From contig JAHFEP010000159.1 of the NCBI GenBank assembly GCA_023248415.1, forward strand, positions 1-6,737: a DNA stretch of 6,737 nt, written 5' to 3'. Made by a program: the position numbers and the translations under genes. The DNA comes from Nitrospirota bacterium. Its GTDB lineage: Bacteria; Nitrospirota; CAKKRA01; 9FT-COMBO-42-15. The notes below the pieces were generated by a model. That model searched no databases. It was not told the DNA's origin and was given only the letters and a program-made list of their open reading frames with translations. Positions 1 through 6,014 of this stretch are shown here, piece by piece (within the stretch, counting starts at the first letter, position 1; the number at the start of each line of letters is the position of its first letter).

Positions 1-2
1 TT

Positions 3-1052
3 TATGAAGAACATCTGAAAAGAGGAAATTTTAAGAAGGTTTTCTGGTTAACCTATGGCAGCGATGATAAAAGATATGAAAAAGAACTTAAGGATTCAAA
101 CCGCCTCCATAAGGATATTGAAGTAATACCAATACCAAAAATATTTAATAATGGCATAGGGAGAATTATATATTCTCTCCTGATACCGCTTATACATAGA
201 AGAATCCTGAAAAATGCTTCTATCTTAAAGACCAATCAAATAAACGGAAGCTGGAGCGCAGTGCTGGCAAAATGGTTATGCAAGAAGCCGCTTATTGTGC
301 GGACAGGTTATACAGCAAGTCTATTCATAAGAAATGAATCCACCTCATGGTTAAAATTTAAAATTTATGAACTTATTGAGTTAATGGCTTACAGGCATTG
401 TGAGGTAGGTTGTGTGACAAGCAGGCATGATAAGGAATTTATATGTCAGAAATATCATATATCACCAGGCAAAATTAAGATACTGAATAACTATGTGGAT
501 GCAGATTGTTTTTACCCGATAGAATGTGAAAAATATAAAGATAGAATAATTTTTGTCGGCAGATTGACTGAACAAAAGAATCTGATTAATCTCATTAAAG
601 CTATTTCTAAAACTGGATTGACCTTAGACATTTGCGGAGGAGGGGAGTTGAAAAATGAGATTGCCGCTCTGGCAAGGTCATTAAATGCCAATGTAAATTT
701 TATGGGCATTGTGCCAAACAATGAAATGTCAAAGCTTCTGAATAAATACAACTATTTTATTTTGCCTTCATTTTATGAAGGTATGCCTAAATCACTGCTT
801 GAAGCCATGGCCTGCGGCCTTATATGTATAGGTACTAATGTAACAGGAATAAGCGAGGTTATTAAGGATAGGGTAACAGGCTATTTGGCTTATGGGACAG
901 ACGAGATAGCAATTGCCGATACTATTAATCTGGCAATCAGTAATAATAACTATATAATAAGGAAAAATGCCGCAAAGCTTATAGCAGAGCAGTATTCTTT
1001 GCAGAGTATTGCAAAAAAAGAATACAAGATAATCAATGAACTAAAACAATAA
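3..1052 (+). CDS. Glycosyltransferase family 4 (GT-B fold), 5'-truncated by window edge
   Basis: The reading frame is open from the first complete codon at position 3 to the TAA at 1050-1052, giving 349 residues with no start in view, so the gene begins upstream of the window. GT4 proteins are usually about 370-390 residues, so perhaps 20-40 N-terminal residues are missing. Numbered from position 3, the N-terminal Rossmann half includes KTNQINGSW near 76-84, a segment type I associate with GT4 sugar transferases. The nucleotide-sugar-binding C-terminal half opens with FVGRL at 184-188, followed by GGGEL near 212-216. The retaining GT4 E-x7-E motif is EGMPKSLLE, with Glu259 and Glu267. By family it transfers a sugar from a nucleotide donor to a lipid-linked or glycan acceptor at the cytoplasmic face of the membrane; donor and acceptor cannot be read from sequence. 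It lies 13 bases upstream of the next glycosyltransferase gene, probably in one operon. The GTG at 261 is an internal Val codon, not a credible start. Confidence 0.9.
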   Translation, partial: YEEHLKRGNFKKVFWLTYGSDDKRYEKELKDSNRLHKDIEVIPIPKIFNNGIGRIIYSLLIPLIHRRILKNASILKTNQINGSWSAVLAKWLCKKPLIVRTGYTASLFIRNESTSWLKFKIYELIELMAYRHCEVGCVTSRHDKEFICQKYHISPGKIKILNNYVDADCFYPIECEKYKDRIIFVGRLTEQKNLINLIKAISKTGLTLDICGGGELKNEIAALARSLNANVNFMGIVPNNEMSKLLNKYNYFILPSFYEGMPKSLLEAMACGLICIGTNVTGISEVIKDRVTGYLAYGTDEIAIADTINLAISNNNYIIRKNAAKLIAEQYSLQSIAKKEYKIINELKQ

Positions 1053-1065
1053 TAAATATTACAGC

Positions 1066-1974
1066 ATGCATATTAAAAGCAGGATTGATAAAATAGTTAA
1101 TTCTGAAGCTATCATAGCTGATAAGCCTTCTCATACTCCTATAGTATCAGTAGTAATGTCAGTCTATAATGCCGAAAGATACTTGAGAAAATCGGTGGAA
1201 TCTATTCTGAATCAGGCTTTTAAAGATTTTGAATTTATTATTATTAATGATGGTTCTACTGATAGCTCTCCTAAAATAATAGATGAGTACGCAATATCTG
1301 ATAAAAGGATAGTGGTAATAAAGAATCCATCTAATCTGGGCTTATCAAGGTCACTGAACATTGCTCTGGAGAATACAAAGGGAGATTTTGTGGCACGAAT
1401 GGATGCTGACGATATATCTTTACCTGAAAGACTGGAAAGGCAGGTTGGCTTTTTAAAAGAGAATTCTTCTTATGGCTTGATTGGGTCTGCGTATATTGAA
1501 ATCAATGATAAAGGAGATATAATTGGAAATCAGCGTATAGAGTTCTTAGAGACGGATGAAGACATCAAGAAAAGGATTGTTGGATTTAATCCTTTTCTAC
1601 ACTCAGGAGTTATGTTTAAAAAAGAGGTTCAGAACTGCATAGGTTTTTATAACGATAAATTCAAATATGCACAGGATTATGAATTCTGGATCCGCATTAT
1701 GACAAGATATAAGGTTAGAAATCTGCCAGAGGTATTGTTACATAAAAGGTATTCAAATAGCATGATATCAGTTAACAAGGAAAAGACGCAAAGGTTCTAT
1801 GCTGTAAAGGCAAAAATCAGGGCAATCAAATTATTAAATATGCCATTTGGAAAAAGCGTATATCTTTTGAGTGATTTAATGTTTCTTATGCTTCCTAAAA
1901 GTATAATAAACATTATAAGGGCTATTAAAAGGCAAAAAAATATCTTCTGTCTTATTATGCATTTGCAATTGTAA
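1066..1974 (+). CDS. Glycosyltransferase family 2 (GT-A fold)
   Basis: This 302-residue protein is a typical inverting GT2 enzyme. The fold begins at PIVSVVMSVYNAERYL (residues 25-40), continues through FIIINDGSTD (57-66), and NLGLSRSLNIAL (90-101) lies before the metal and nucleotide-sugar site ARMDADD (110-116), with Asp113 and Asp115 as the DXD-type pair. HSGVMF (179-184) and QDYEFWIR (203-210) follow; Asp204 in the latter sits where the catalytic base of GT2 enzymes is expected. The C-terminus (about 264-302) is mixed hydrophobic and basic and could associate with the membrane, though no clear transmembrane helix is seen. About 24 residues precede the domain. ATG 1066 is the only plausible start, with no evident Shine-Dalgarno, so expression may depend on coupling to the gene 13 bases upstream. 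Substrates are unknown. By context it adds a sugar during assembly of a surface polysaccharide. Confidence 0.92.
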   Translation: MHIKSRIDKIVNSEAIIADKPSHTPIVSVVMSVYNAERYLRKSVESILNQAFKDFEFIIINDGSTDSSPKIIDEYAISDKRIVVIKNPSNLGLSRSLNIALENTKGDFVARMDADDISLPERLERQVGFLKENSSYGLIGSAYIEINDKGDIIGNQRIEFLETDEDIKKRIVGFNPFLHSGVMFKKEVQNCIGFYNDKFKYAQDYEFWIRIMTRYKVRNLPEVLLHKRYSNSMISVNKEKTQRFYAVKAKIRAIKLLNMPFGKSVYLLSDLMFLMLPKSIINIIRAIKRQKNIFCLIMHLQL

Positions 1975-1994
1975 AGATGCTTTTCTAATTATAT

Positions 1995-3113
1995 ATGGAA
2001 GAAATCAAAGACGGATATATTAATGTTTTGCTAATAACTGTAAGGGCAGATTTTGGCGGCGCACAGCAGCATATGGATTTGTTAATTAATAACTTCCCGA
2101 AGAATATTAACCTGTTTATTGCGGCTCCAATGGATGAACCTTATTATTTACAGTGGAAAGAAAACAAGAAGGTTCTTGATATCTTTATAATTCCATACCG
2201 TAAATTTTCTTTTCTGAGGTTCGCTAAGTTAATAAGATACATAATTAATAAGAAGATTGATATTGTACATTCCCATGGAAAGGGTGCTGGCCTTTATTCA
2301 AGGCTGATAAAATTGTTTATTCCGAGGATAAGGATTGTACATACATTTCATGGACTGCATATTCAGAAATATAATTTCTTTAAGAAAAGACTGTTTGTTA
2401 TCTATGAGAGGATGCTCTCGTTTTTTACTGATAAATTTATAAATGTATCAAACGGGGAATATCAGCTCTGCCTGAAAAATAAAGTATTTCACGAAGAAAA
2501 ATCTGTAATAATATATAATTGTGTAAATCAATTAGATAAGATAAAAAATATAAGACATAAACTGAATCTACCCGAAGACAAAATTGTTATTACTACAATA
2601 TCAAGATTTGATTACCCTAAAAATATGGATTTAGCTTATGATATAGCAAATAGATGCAAATATAAGAAGAATTTAGTTTTCTTATGGATTGGTGATGGTG
2701 AAGATAAGCTTAAGATTGAGAAAAGAGTCAAAGAGAGCGGTTTAAATAGTATAATATTCACTGGATTTAAGAAGAATGTAGAAGATTATTTAAATGCAAC
2801 AGATGTCTATTTATCTACTTCCCTCTGGGAAGGAATGCCATCCGCAGTATTGGAGGCATTATCTCTTGGTATTCCTGTAGTTGCAACAGATGTGATGGGT
2901 AATAATGAAATAGTAGAGGATAATGCTAACGGGTTTTTATTTAACTTATCCTCACCTGAGGCTGCAGTAGAAAAAATTGAACTCTTGTTAAGTAATAAAA
3001 CTTTATATTCTACCTTTTCCAGTAATTGTGAAGCAATTTTTAAAAGAAAGATTAATGTGAATAATATGATAAAAGATACTGTTACGGTTTACAAATCATG
3101 CCTTAATAAATAA
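1995..3113 (+). CDS. Glycosyltransferase family 4 (GT-B fold), complete
   Basis: The 372-residue length is normal for a complete GT4 enzyme. The N-terminal domain starts with VLLITVRADFGGAQQHM (11-27), where the Gly21-Gly22 loop after the first strand is typical, followed by DIVHSHG (89-95) and VHTFHG (115-120). The C-terminal donor domain begins at ITTISRFDYPKN (199-210), then WIGDG (231-235) and FTGF (255-258). The E-x7-E catalytic motif is EGMPSAVLE with Glu279 and Glu287, followed by GIPVVATDV (292-300). It is expected to be a retaining transferase acting at the cytoplasmic membrane. It is only distantly similar to the first GT4 gene in this window, so it probably catalyses a different linkage rather than being a recent duplicate. 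It starts 20 bases after the GT2 gene, without a clear ribosome binding site. The gene is very AT-rich: 2581-2640 has 14 G/C of 60. Its stop lies 28 bases from the stop of the convergent radical SAM gene. Confidence 0.93.
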   Translation: MEEIKDGYINVLLITVRADFGGAQQHMDLLINNFPKNINLFIAAPMDEPYYLQWKENKKVLDIFIIPYRKFSFLRFAKLIRYIINKKIDIVHSHGKGAGLYSRLIKLFIPRIRIVHTFHGLHIQKYNFFKKRLFVIYERMLSFFTDKFINVSNGEYQLCLKNKVFHEEKSVIIYNCVNQLDKIKNIRHKLNLPEDKIVITTISRFDYPKNMDLAYDIANRCKYKKNLVFLWIGDGEDKLKIEKRVKESGLNSIIFTGFKKNVEDYLNATDVYLSTSLWEGMPSAVLEALSLGIPVVATDVMGNNEIVEDNANGFLFNLSSPEAAVEKIELLLSNKTLYSTFSSNCEAIFKRKINVNNMIKDTVTVYKSCLNK

Positions 3114-3141
3114 TATAGAGTTTTTTGAAAAGAGGATGGCT

Positions 3142-4578
3142 TCAATTTGTTGCACATATAAAAAGCCTTTTCAGTTTTCTTCTTAAAGTAATGCTTTTCA
3201 TCAATTTATCTTGAAACCAGTTATTAACATACACTCTGGATATAATATCTGCTACTGGTCCAAACTTTGGAGATAAAGATGCCTTCATTGAATTATATCT
3301 TATCATTTTCCTCACATTTCTAACAATCTTTAAAGCAGTTATCCTCTGATTTCTATCCATCTCTGGTGTTTCAAAAACAGGCTTGTAGTCCCAGTGGGAT
3401 GAGGTGTTAAGGTATTCTTCAGGGTCGCATATGAAATAATTATTCTCTTTAACCCAGTCATACAACCTGCTTTGGGGAAATGGTATAAGATTATAAAACC
3501 TTGCGTCAAATATAGGATATTTCAACGCAAGGTTTATCGAATCCTGCAGGTCATCCATTGTTTCCCCAGGCGAACCTACAATAAAGAACAGGGTTATTTT
3601 AAAGCCCAAGTCAAGGGCATTTTTAATAGCTGCTTCTGTAACCTCAATAGTTTCACCTTTATTGATGTTCTTTAAAATTCTGTCATTTCCTGCCTCAACT
3701 CCAAAGGCAAGATATTTAAAACCAGCCTCTTTCATATTTTTAAGTATTTCATAATTTACCCTGTCTGCCCTGATTCCATTATTACAGTTAAGTTCTAAGC
3801 CCTTGAAATTTCTCTTTCTAATCTCATCACATACTTCTATAGCTCTATCCTGTCTAAGTGAGAAATTGTCATCAAGGATACTGAACTGCCTGTAACCCTT
3901 GTCATACCAGTATTGAATTTCTTCAGCTATATTTATTGCACTCCTGAAGCGCCACCTCCTTCCTATTGTAGTTTTTACAGGGCAATAGGTGCAGCCATAA
4001 GGACATCCTCTGGATGAAACTATACCTATTTCTTCTGTAACATATTTGTTTAGAGGAAACTTCTCATATTTTGGAAAAGGTATCTCATCAAGCTCTTCCT
4101 TAAACAGCCTTTCCTTGTTATTGACAATTGCTTCATTGCTTTTATAAATTAATCCATTAATTTCTGATTCATTATCACCCCTGCAAAGCTCAACCAATGT
4201 TTCTTCACCTTCCATGATTACGCCATAATCAATCTCTGGACATTCTTTAATGGCATTTTCCCTGAATGTTGAAATATGTGGTCCGCCAGCAATAATATGG
4301 AGAGTTGGTTTTACCTGTTTGGCAAATCTTATAATATCATAGGACCTCTTATACATAAAAGACATTATGCTGATGCCGATCAGGTCAGGATTGTAAGAGA
4401 TTATCTTTTTACGCAGATCATTAATGGAATAGCCGACAGCCATATCAAGGATATCATGCTCAATAGCATTTCTTTCTAATGTTTCTGCAAGATAGCCCAA
4501 TCCTGCTGGCGGCCGCAGTGCTCCATAATGGCCGCCTTTATAATCTGGGAAGAGAAGCAATACTCTTTTATATCTCAT
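3142..4578 (-). CDS. Cobalamin-binding-domain radical SAM protein
   Basis: This 478-residue protein has an N-terminal B12-binding-type Rossmann domain (about 1-130): RPPAGLGYLAETLE at 22-35, LIGISIMSF at 66-74, IIAGGPHIST at 95-104 and MEGEETLVEL at 122-131. The radical SAM core (about 183-390) has the [4Fe-4S] ligand motif GCPYGCTYC, a CX3CX2C with Cys192, Cys196 and Cys199. It continues with FSILDDNF (232-239), FGVEAGNDRIL (292-302), IVGSPGET (333-340) and IPFPQSRLYDW (365-375). The last 90 or so residues match no domain I recognise. No DxHxxG cobalamin motif is visible, as is common in class B cobalamin-dependent radical SAM proteins. Such proteins include methyltransferases and ring-forming enzymes acting on lipids, cofactors, peptides and antibiotics; the substrate here is unknown. 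The start ATG (4576-4578) is fixed by an in-frame upstream stop and the conserved RVLLLFPD beginning. It runs opposite to its neighbours from its own promoter, so a glycan or lipid-carrier role is inference from location only. Confidence 0.9.
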   Translation of the reverse strand: MRYKRVLLLFPDYKGGHYGALRPPAGLGYLAETLERNAIEHDILDMAVGYSINDLRKKIISYNPDLIGISIMSFMYKRSYDIIRFAKQVKPTLHIIAGGPHISTFRENAIKECPEIDYGVIMEGEETLVELCRGDNESEINGLIYKSNEAIVNNKERLFKEELDEIPFPKYEKFPLNKYVTEEIGIVSSRGCPYGCTYCPVKTTIGRRWRFRSAINIAEEIQYWYDKGYRQFSILDDNFSLRQDRAIEVCDEIRKRNFKGLELNCNNGIRADRVNYEILKNMKEAGFKYLAFGVEAGNDRILKNINKGETIEVTEAAIKNALDLGFKITLFFIVGSPGETMDDLQDSINLALKYPIFDARFYNLIPFPQSRLYDWVKENNYFICDPEEYLNTSSHWDYKPVFETPEMDRNQRITALKIVRNVRKMIRYNSMKASLSPKFGPVADIISRVYVNNWFQDKLMKSITLRRKLKRLFICATN

Positions 4579-4587
4579 TATGCACAG

Positions 4588-4616
4588 AATTTACTACTTT
4601 TTACTACACTTGTCAA
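4588..4616 (-). promoter_or_regulatory. Predicted sigma70-type promoter of the radical SAM gene
   Basis: On the minus strand a perfect TTGACA -35 box (4616-4611) is followed by a 17-base spacer and a TAAATT -10 box (4593-4588; four of six match TATAAT). Transcription would begin near 4581, only a few bases before the ATG at 4578, and no Shine-Dalgarno is present. The spacing and -35 match are good, but there is no experimental support. Confidence 0.6.
4591..4607. repeat. Direct repeat TTACTAC x2, 10-base period, in promoter spacer
   Basis: TTACTAC occurs at 4591-4597 and again at 4601-4607, exactly one helical turn apart. The pair lies between and partly over the -10 and -35 boxes of the minus-strand promoter. 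This geometry suits an operator on one DNA face, but the repeat is short and the region AT-rich, so chance is possible. Confidence 0.4.
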
Positions 4617-4656
4617 TAAAACAGGACTTAAAAATTTATTCAGAGGCAGTTTACCT

Positions 4657-4700
4657 GTTAGAAAGCCCTGCCAGTGGAGTAAAAGCTTGTCTTTTCTAAC
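4657..4700. repeat. Inverted repeat GTTAGAAA / TTTCTAAC in divergent intergenic region
   Basis: A perfect 8-base inverted repeat has arms at 4657-4664 and 4693-4700 separated by 28 bases. It extends to nine pairs if one T is bulged. The right arm ends four bases before the -35 box of the rightward promoter. GTTTAC also recurs outside each arm (4649-4654 and 4704-4709) as a direct repeat. It could be a looping or dimeric regulator site. It is unlikely to be a terminator, because no U-tract follows either arm. Confidence 0.4.
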
Positions 4701-4704
4701 TGGG

Positions 4705-4734
4705 TTTACTTTATGAGCCTTTATAATGTATAAT
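4705..4734 (+). promoter_or_regulatory. Predicted sigma70-type promoter of ligase-UDP-xylose synthase operon, with tandem TATAAT
   Basis: TTTACT (4705-4710, four of six match TTGACA) is followed after 18 bases by a perfect TATAAT (4729-4734). A second perfect TATAAT lies seven bases upstream at 4722-4727 but has no good -35 at normal spacing. Transcription would begin near 4741, giving a 47-base leader if translation starts at 4788. Confidence 0.5.
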
Positions 4735-4772
4735 TATTAAGCCACACAATGATTTTTTTCTATTATCCCCAT

Positions 4773-4781
4773 GGAGATAGG
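4773..4781 (+). promoter_or_regulatory. Ribosome binding site deciding the ligase start
   Basis: GGAG at 4773-4776 lies 11 bases before ATG 4788, and AGG at 4779-4781 lies six bases before it. The upstream in-frame ATG at 4749 has no purine-rich site and would be only about eight bases from the predicted transcription start. This favours 4788. Confidence 0.45.
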
Positions 4782-4787
4782 CAAGAT

Positions 4788-6014
4788 ATGTTTATCAACA
4801 ACTATACCAAAGATATACTAAAGATAATGCTCTACAAAAGAGAATTAATAAGTCAGTTCTTCTTCATGGTTCTGATTTTCATCCTCCCTTTTGCCCATAC
4901 TATGACCCTCAGGCTTTTGGCTATTTTTATTCCTGTCCTTTTCTGGTTCATAGAAATTATTGTAAAAAGAGATTTTAAGTTTAAAAGAACAGGTATTGAC
5001 CTGCCTGTTTTATTACTGTTAATATGGGGGCTGCTTTCAACAATATTTTCTGTAGACATCAGATACAGCTTTAAGGAATACAGGGCTGAGATGTTGATAG
5101 GTTTTCTTTTCCTGTACTCATCAATTAATAATATTGAAAGAAGGCATGTTGACAGGATATTAGATGCGTTAATTATCGGCGCAGCAGTAGTATCAATTTA
5201 TGGTATACTTGAATATATGGGCATAACAGGCCACATGAAATCAGCAGGCAGGGTAGATTCTGTTACTCCTGATTATAATTATTTCAGCACTTATCTGATT
5301 CTTGTATTGCCAATTTTATTTTACAGATTTTATATGAGCAGCGCTAAAATGAGGGTCATATATTTTTCTGTGACCCTTATAGCAACAACTGCATTAATCC
5401 TTACCTTTACAAGGGCTGCATGGATTGCTGCTTTTTTTGAGATGATACTTTTTGGTGTATTTATAAACAGAAAGGTATTGATAATATTATTCGCAGTTGT
5501 TATTATAGGTTATATTGGTTTTCAGTTAAAAAAAGAATACCCTTTTGCAGCCAAGGAAGCACTGAAGGCTCAAGTGATTCATCCAGCATATACATATAAC
5601 GATAGGATGGAACTCTGGAGATTTGGCATAATACATTTAAAAGACCGACCTGTTTTTGGCTTTGGTTATGGCAGGGCAAATTTTGCAAAGGTCTATCCTG
5701 AATTTTTTAAAAGGAGTGTTTTGTTGTTCCATACTCATAATACCTTCCTCAATATCGGCCTTGAACTTGGTATACCAGGGCTTATTGCGTTAATCTGGCT
5801 CTTTTGGGCAATACTTAAATCTTTATGGAAGGATTGGAAGGATAGGTTTAATGAACAAAGGATTTTATCGTTTGCTATTTTACTCTCTGTTATTGGATTT
5901 TTAATCCGTGTTCAGTTTGACCATCTTTTAGTTGATGAGATGGCATTAATGCTGTGGCTGTTAATAGGAATCGGTTTTGCAATCTCAAATAGAAAGGAAG
6001 CAGTGAGTATATGA
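4788..6014 (+). CDS. O-antigen ligase/polymerase family (Wzy_C) membrane protein
   Basis: From ATG 4788 this is a 408-residue, very hydrophobic protein with about 11-12 membrane segments, roughly at 21-35, 39-59, 70-88, 101-113, 123-144, 165-182, 190-208, 211-225, 229-245, 329-344, 358-375 and 383-399. The Wzy_C pattern is clear: FTRAAW (207-212), a large presumed periplasmic loop at about 247-325 containing ELWRFGI and DRPVFGFGYG (about 275-295), and HTHNTFLNIGLELGIPG (315-331). WaaL-type ligases need conserved Arg and loop His residues of this kind. The family joins or polymerises lipid-linked glycans on the periplasmic side, with products such as LPS O-antigen, exopolysaccharide or glycoprotein. 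Sequence alone does not separate ligase from polymerase. An in-frame ATG at 4749 would add 13 residues, less likely for lack of a ribosome site. Its stop overlaps the start of the UDP-xylose synthase gene, so the two are probably translationally coupled. Confidence 0.85.
   Translation: MFINNYTKDILKIMLYKRELISQFFFMVLIFILPFAHTMTLRLLAIFIPVLFWFIEIIVKRDFKFKRTGIDLPVLLLLIWGLLSTIFSVDIRYSFKEYRAEMLIGFLFLYSSINNIERRHVDRILDALIIGAAVVSIYGILEYMGITGHMKSAGRVDSVTPDYNYFSTYLILVLPILFYRFYMSSAKMRVIYFSVTLIATTALILTFTRAAWIAAFFEMILFGVFINRKVLIILFAVVIIGYIGFQLKKEYPFAAKEALKAQVIHPAYTYNDRMELWRFGIIHLKDRPVFGFGYGRANFAKVYPEFFKRSVLLFHTHNTFLNIGLELGIPGLIALIWLFWAILKSLWKDWKDRFNEQRILSFAILLSVIGFLIRVQFDHLLVDEMALMLWLLIGIGFAISNRKEAVSI

Noticed and set aside
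53..235. Minus-strand frame of 60 codons; similar minus-strand frames at 512-751, 4853-5059, 5503-5688 and 5890-6132
   Set aside because: Each lies opposite a well-supported gene, has no initiation signal, and shows no family motif.
261..1052. A complete 263-residue gene starting at GTG 261
   Set aside because: The same frame is open back to position 3 and encodes the rest of the GT4 N-terminal domain, including KTNQINGSW just before 261, so GTG is an internal valine codon.
3155..3180. AAAAAGCCTTTT near the convergent gene ends as a possible terminator stem
   Set aside because: The two halves have no loop and only a few weak pairs, and the site lies inside the radical SAM coding sequence.
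3472..4479. Two 67-codon plus-strand frames (3472-3675 and 4276-4479)
   Set aside because: Both are antisense shadows of the radical SAM coding sequence, without ribosome sites or protein-like composition.
4509..4516. GCGGCCGC palindrome, striking in AT-rich DNA
   Set aside because: It falls in codons for the conserved RPPAG segment of the radical SAM protein and is explained by coding constraint, not by a cloning scar or regulatory site.
4528..4716. Short plus-strand open frame of 62 codons crossing the divergent intergenic region
   Set aside because: It starts antisense within the radical SAM gene, runs over both predicted promoter regions, and its translation shows no recognisable motif or ribosome site.
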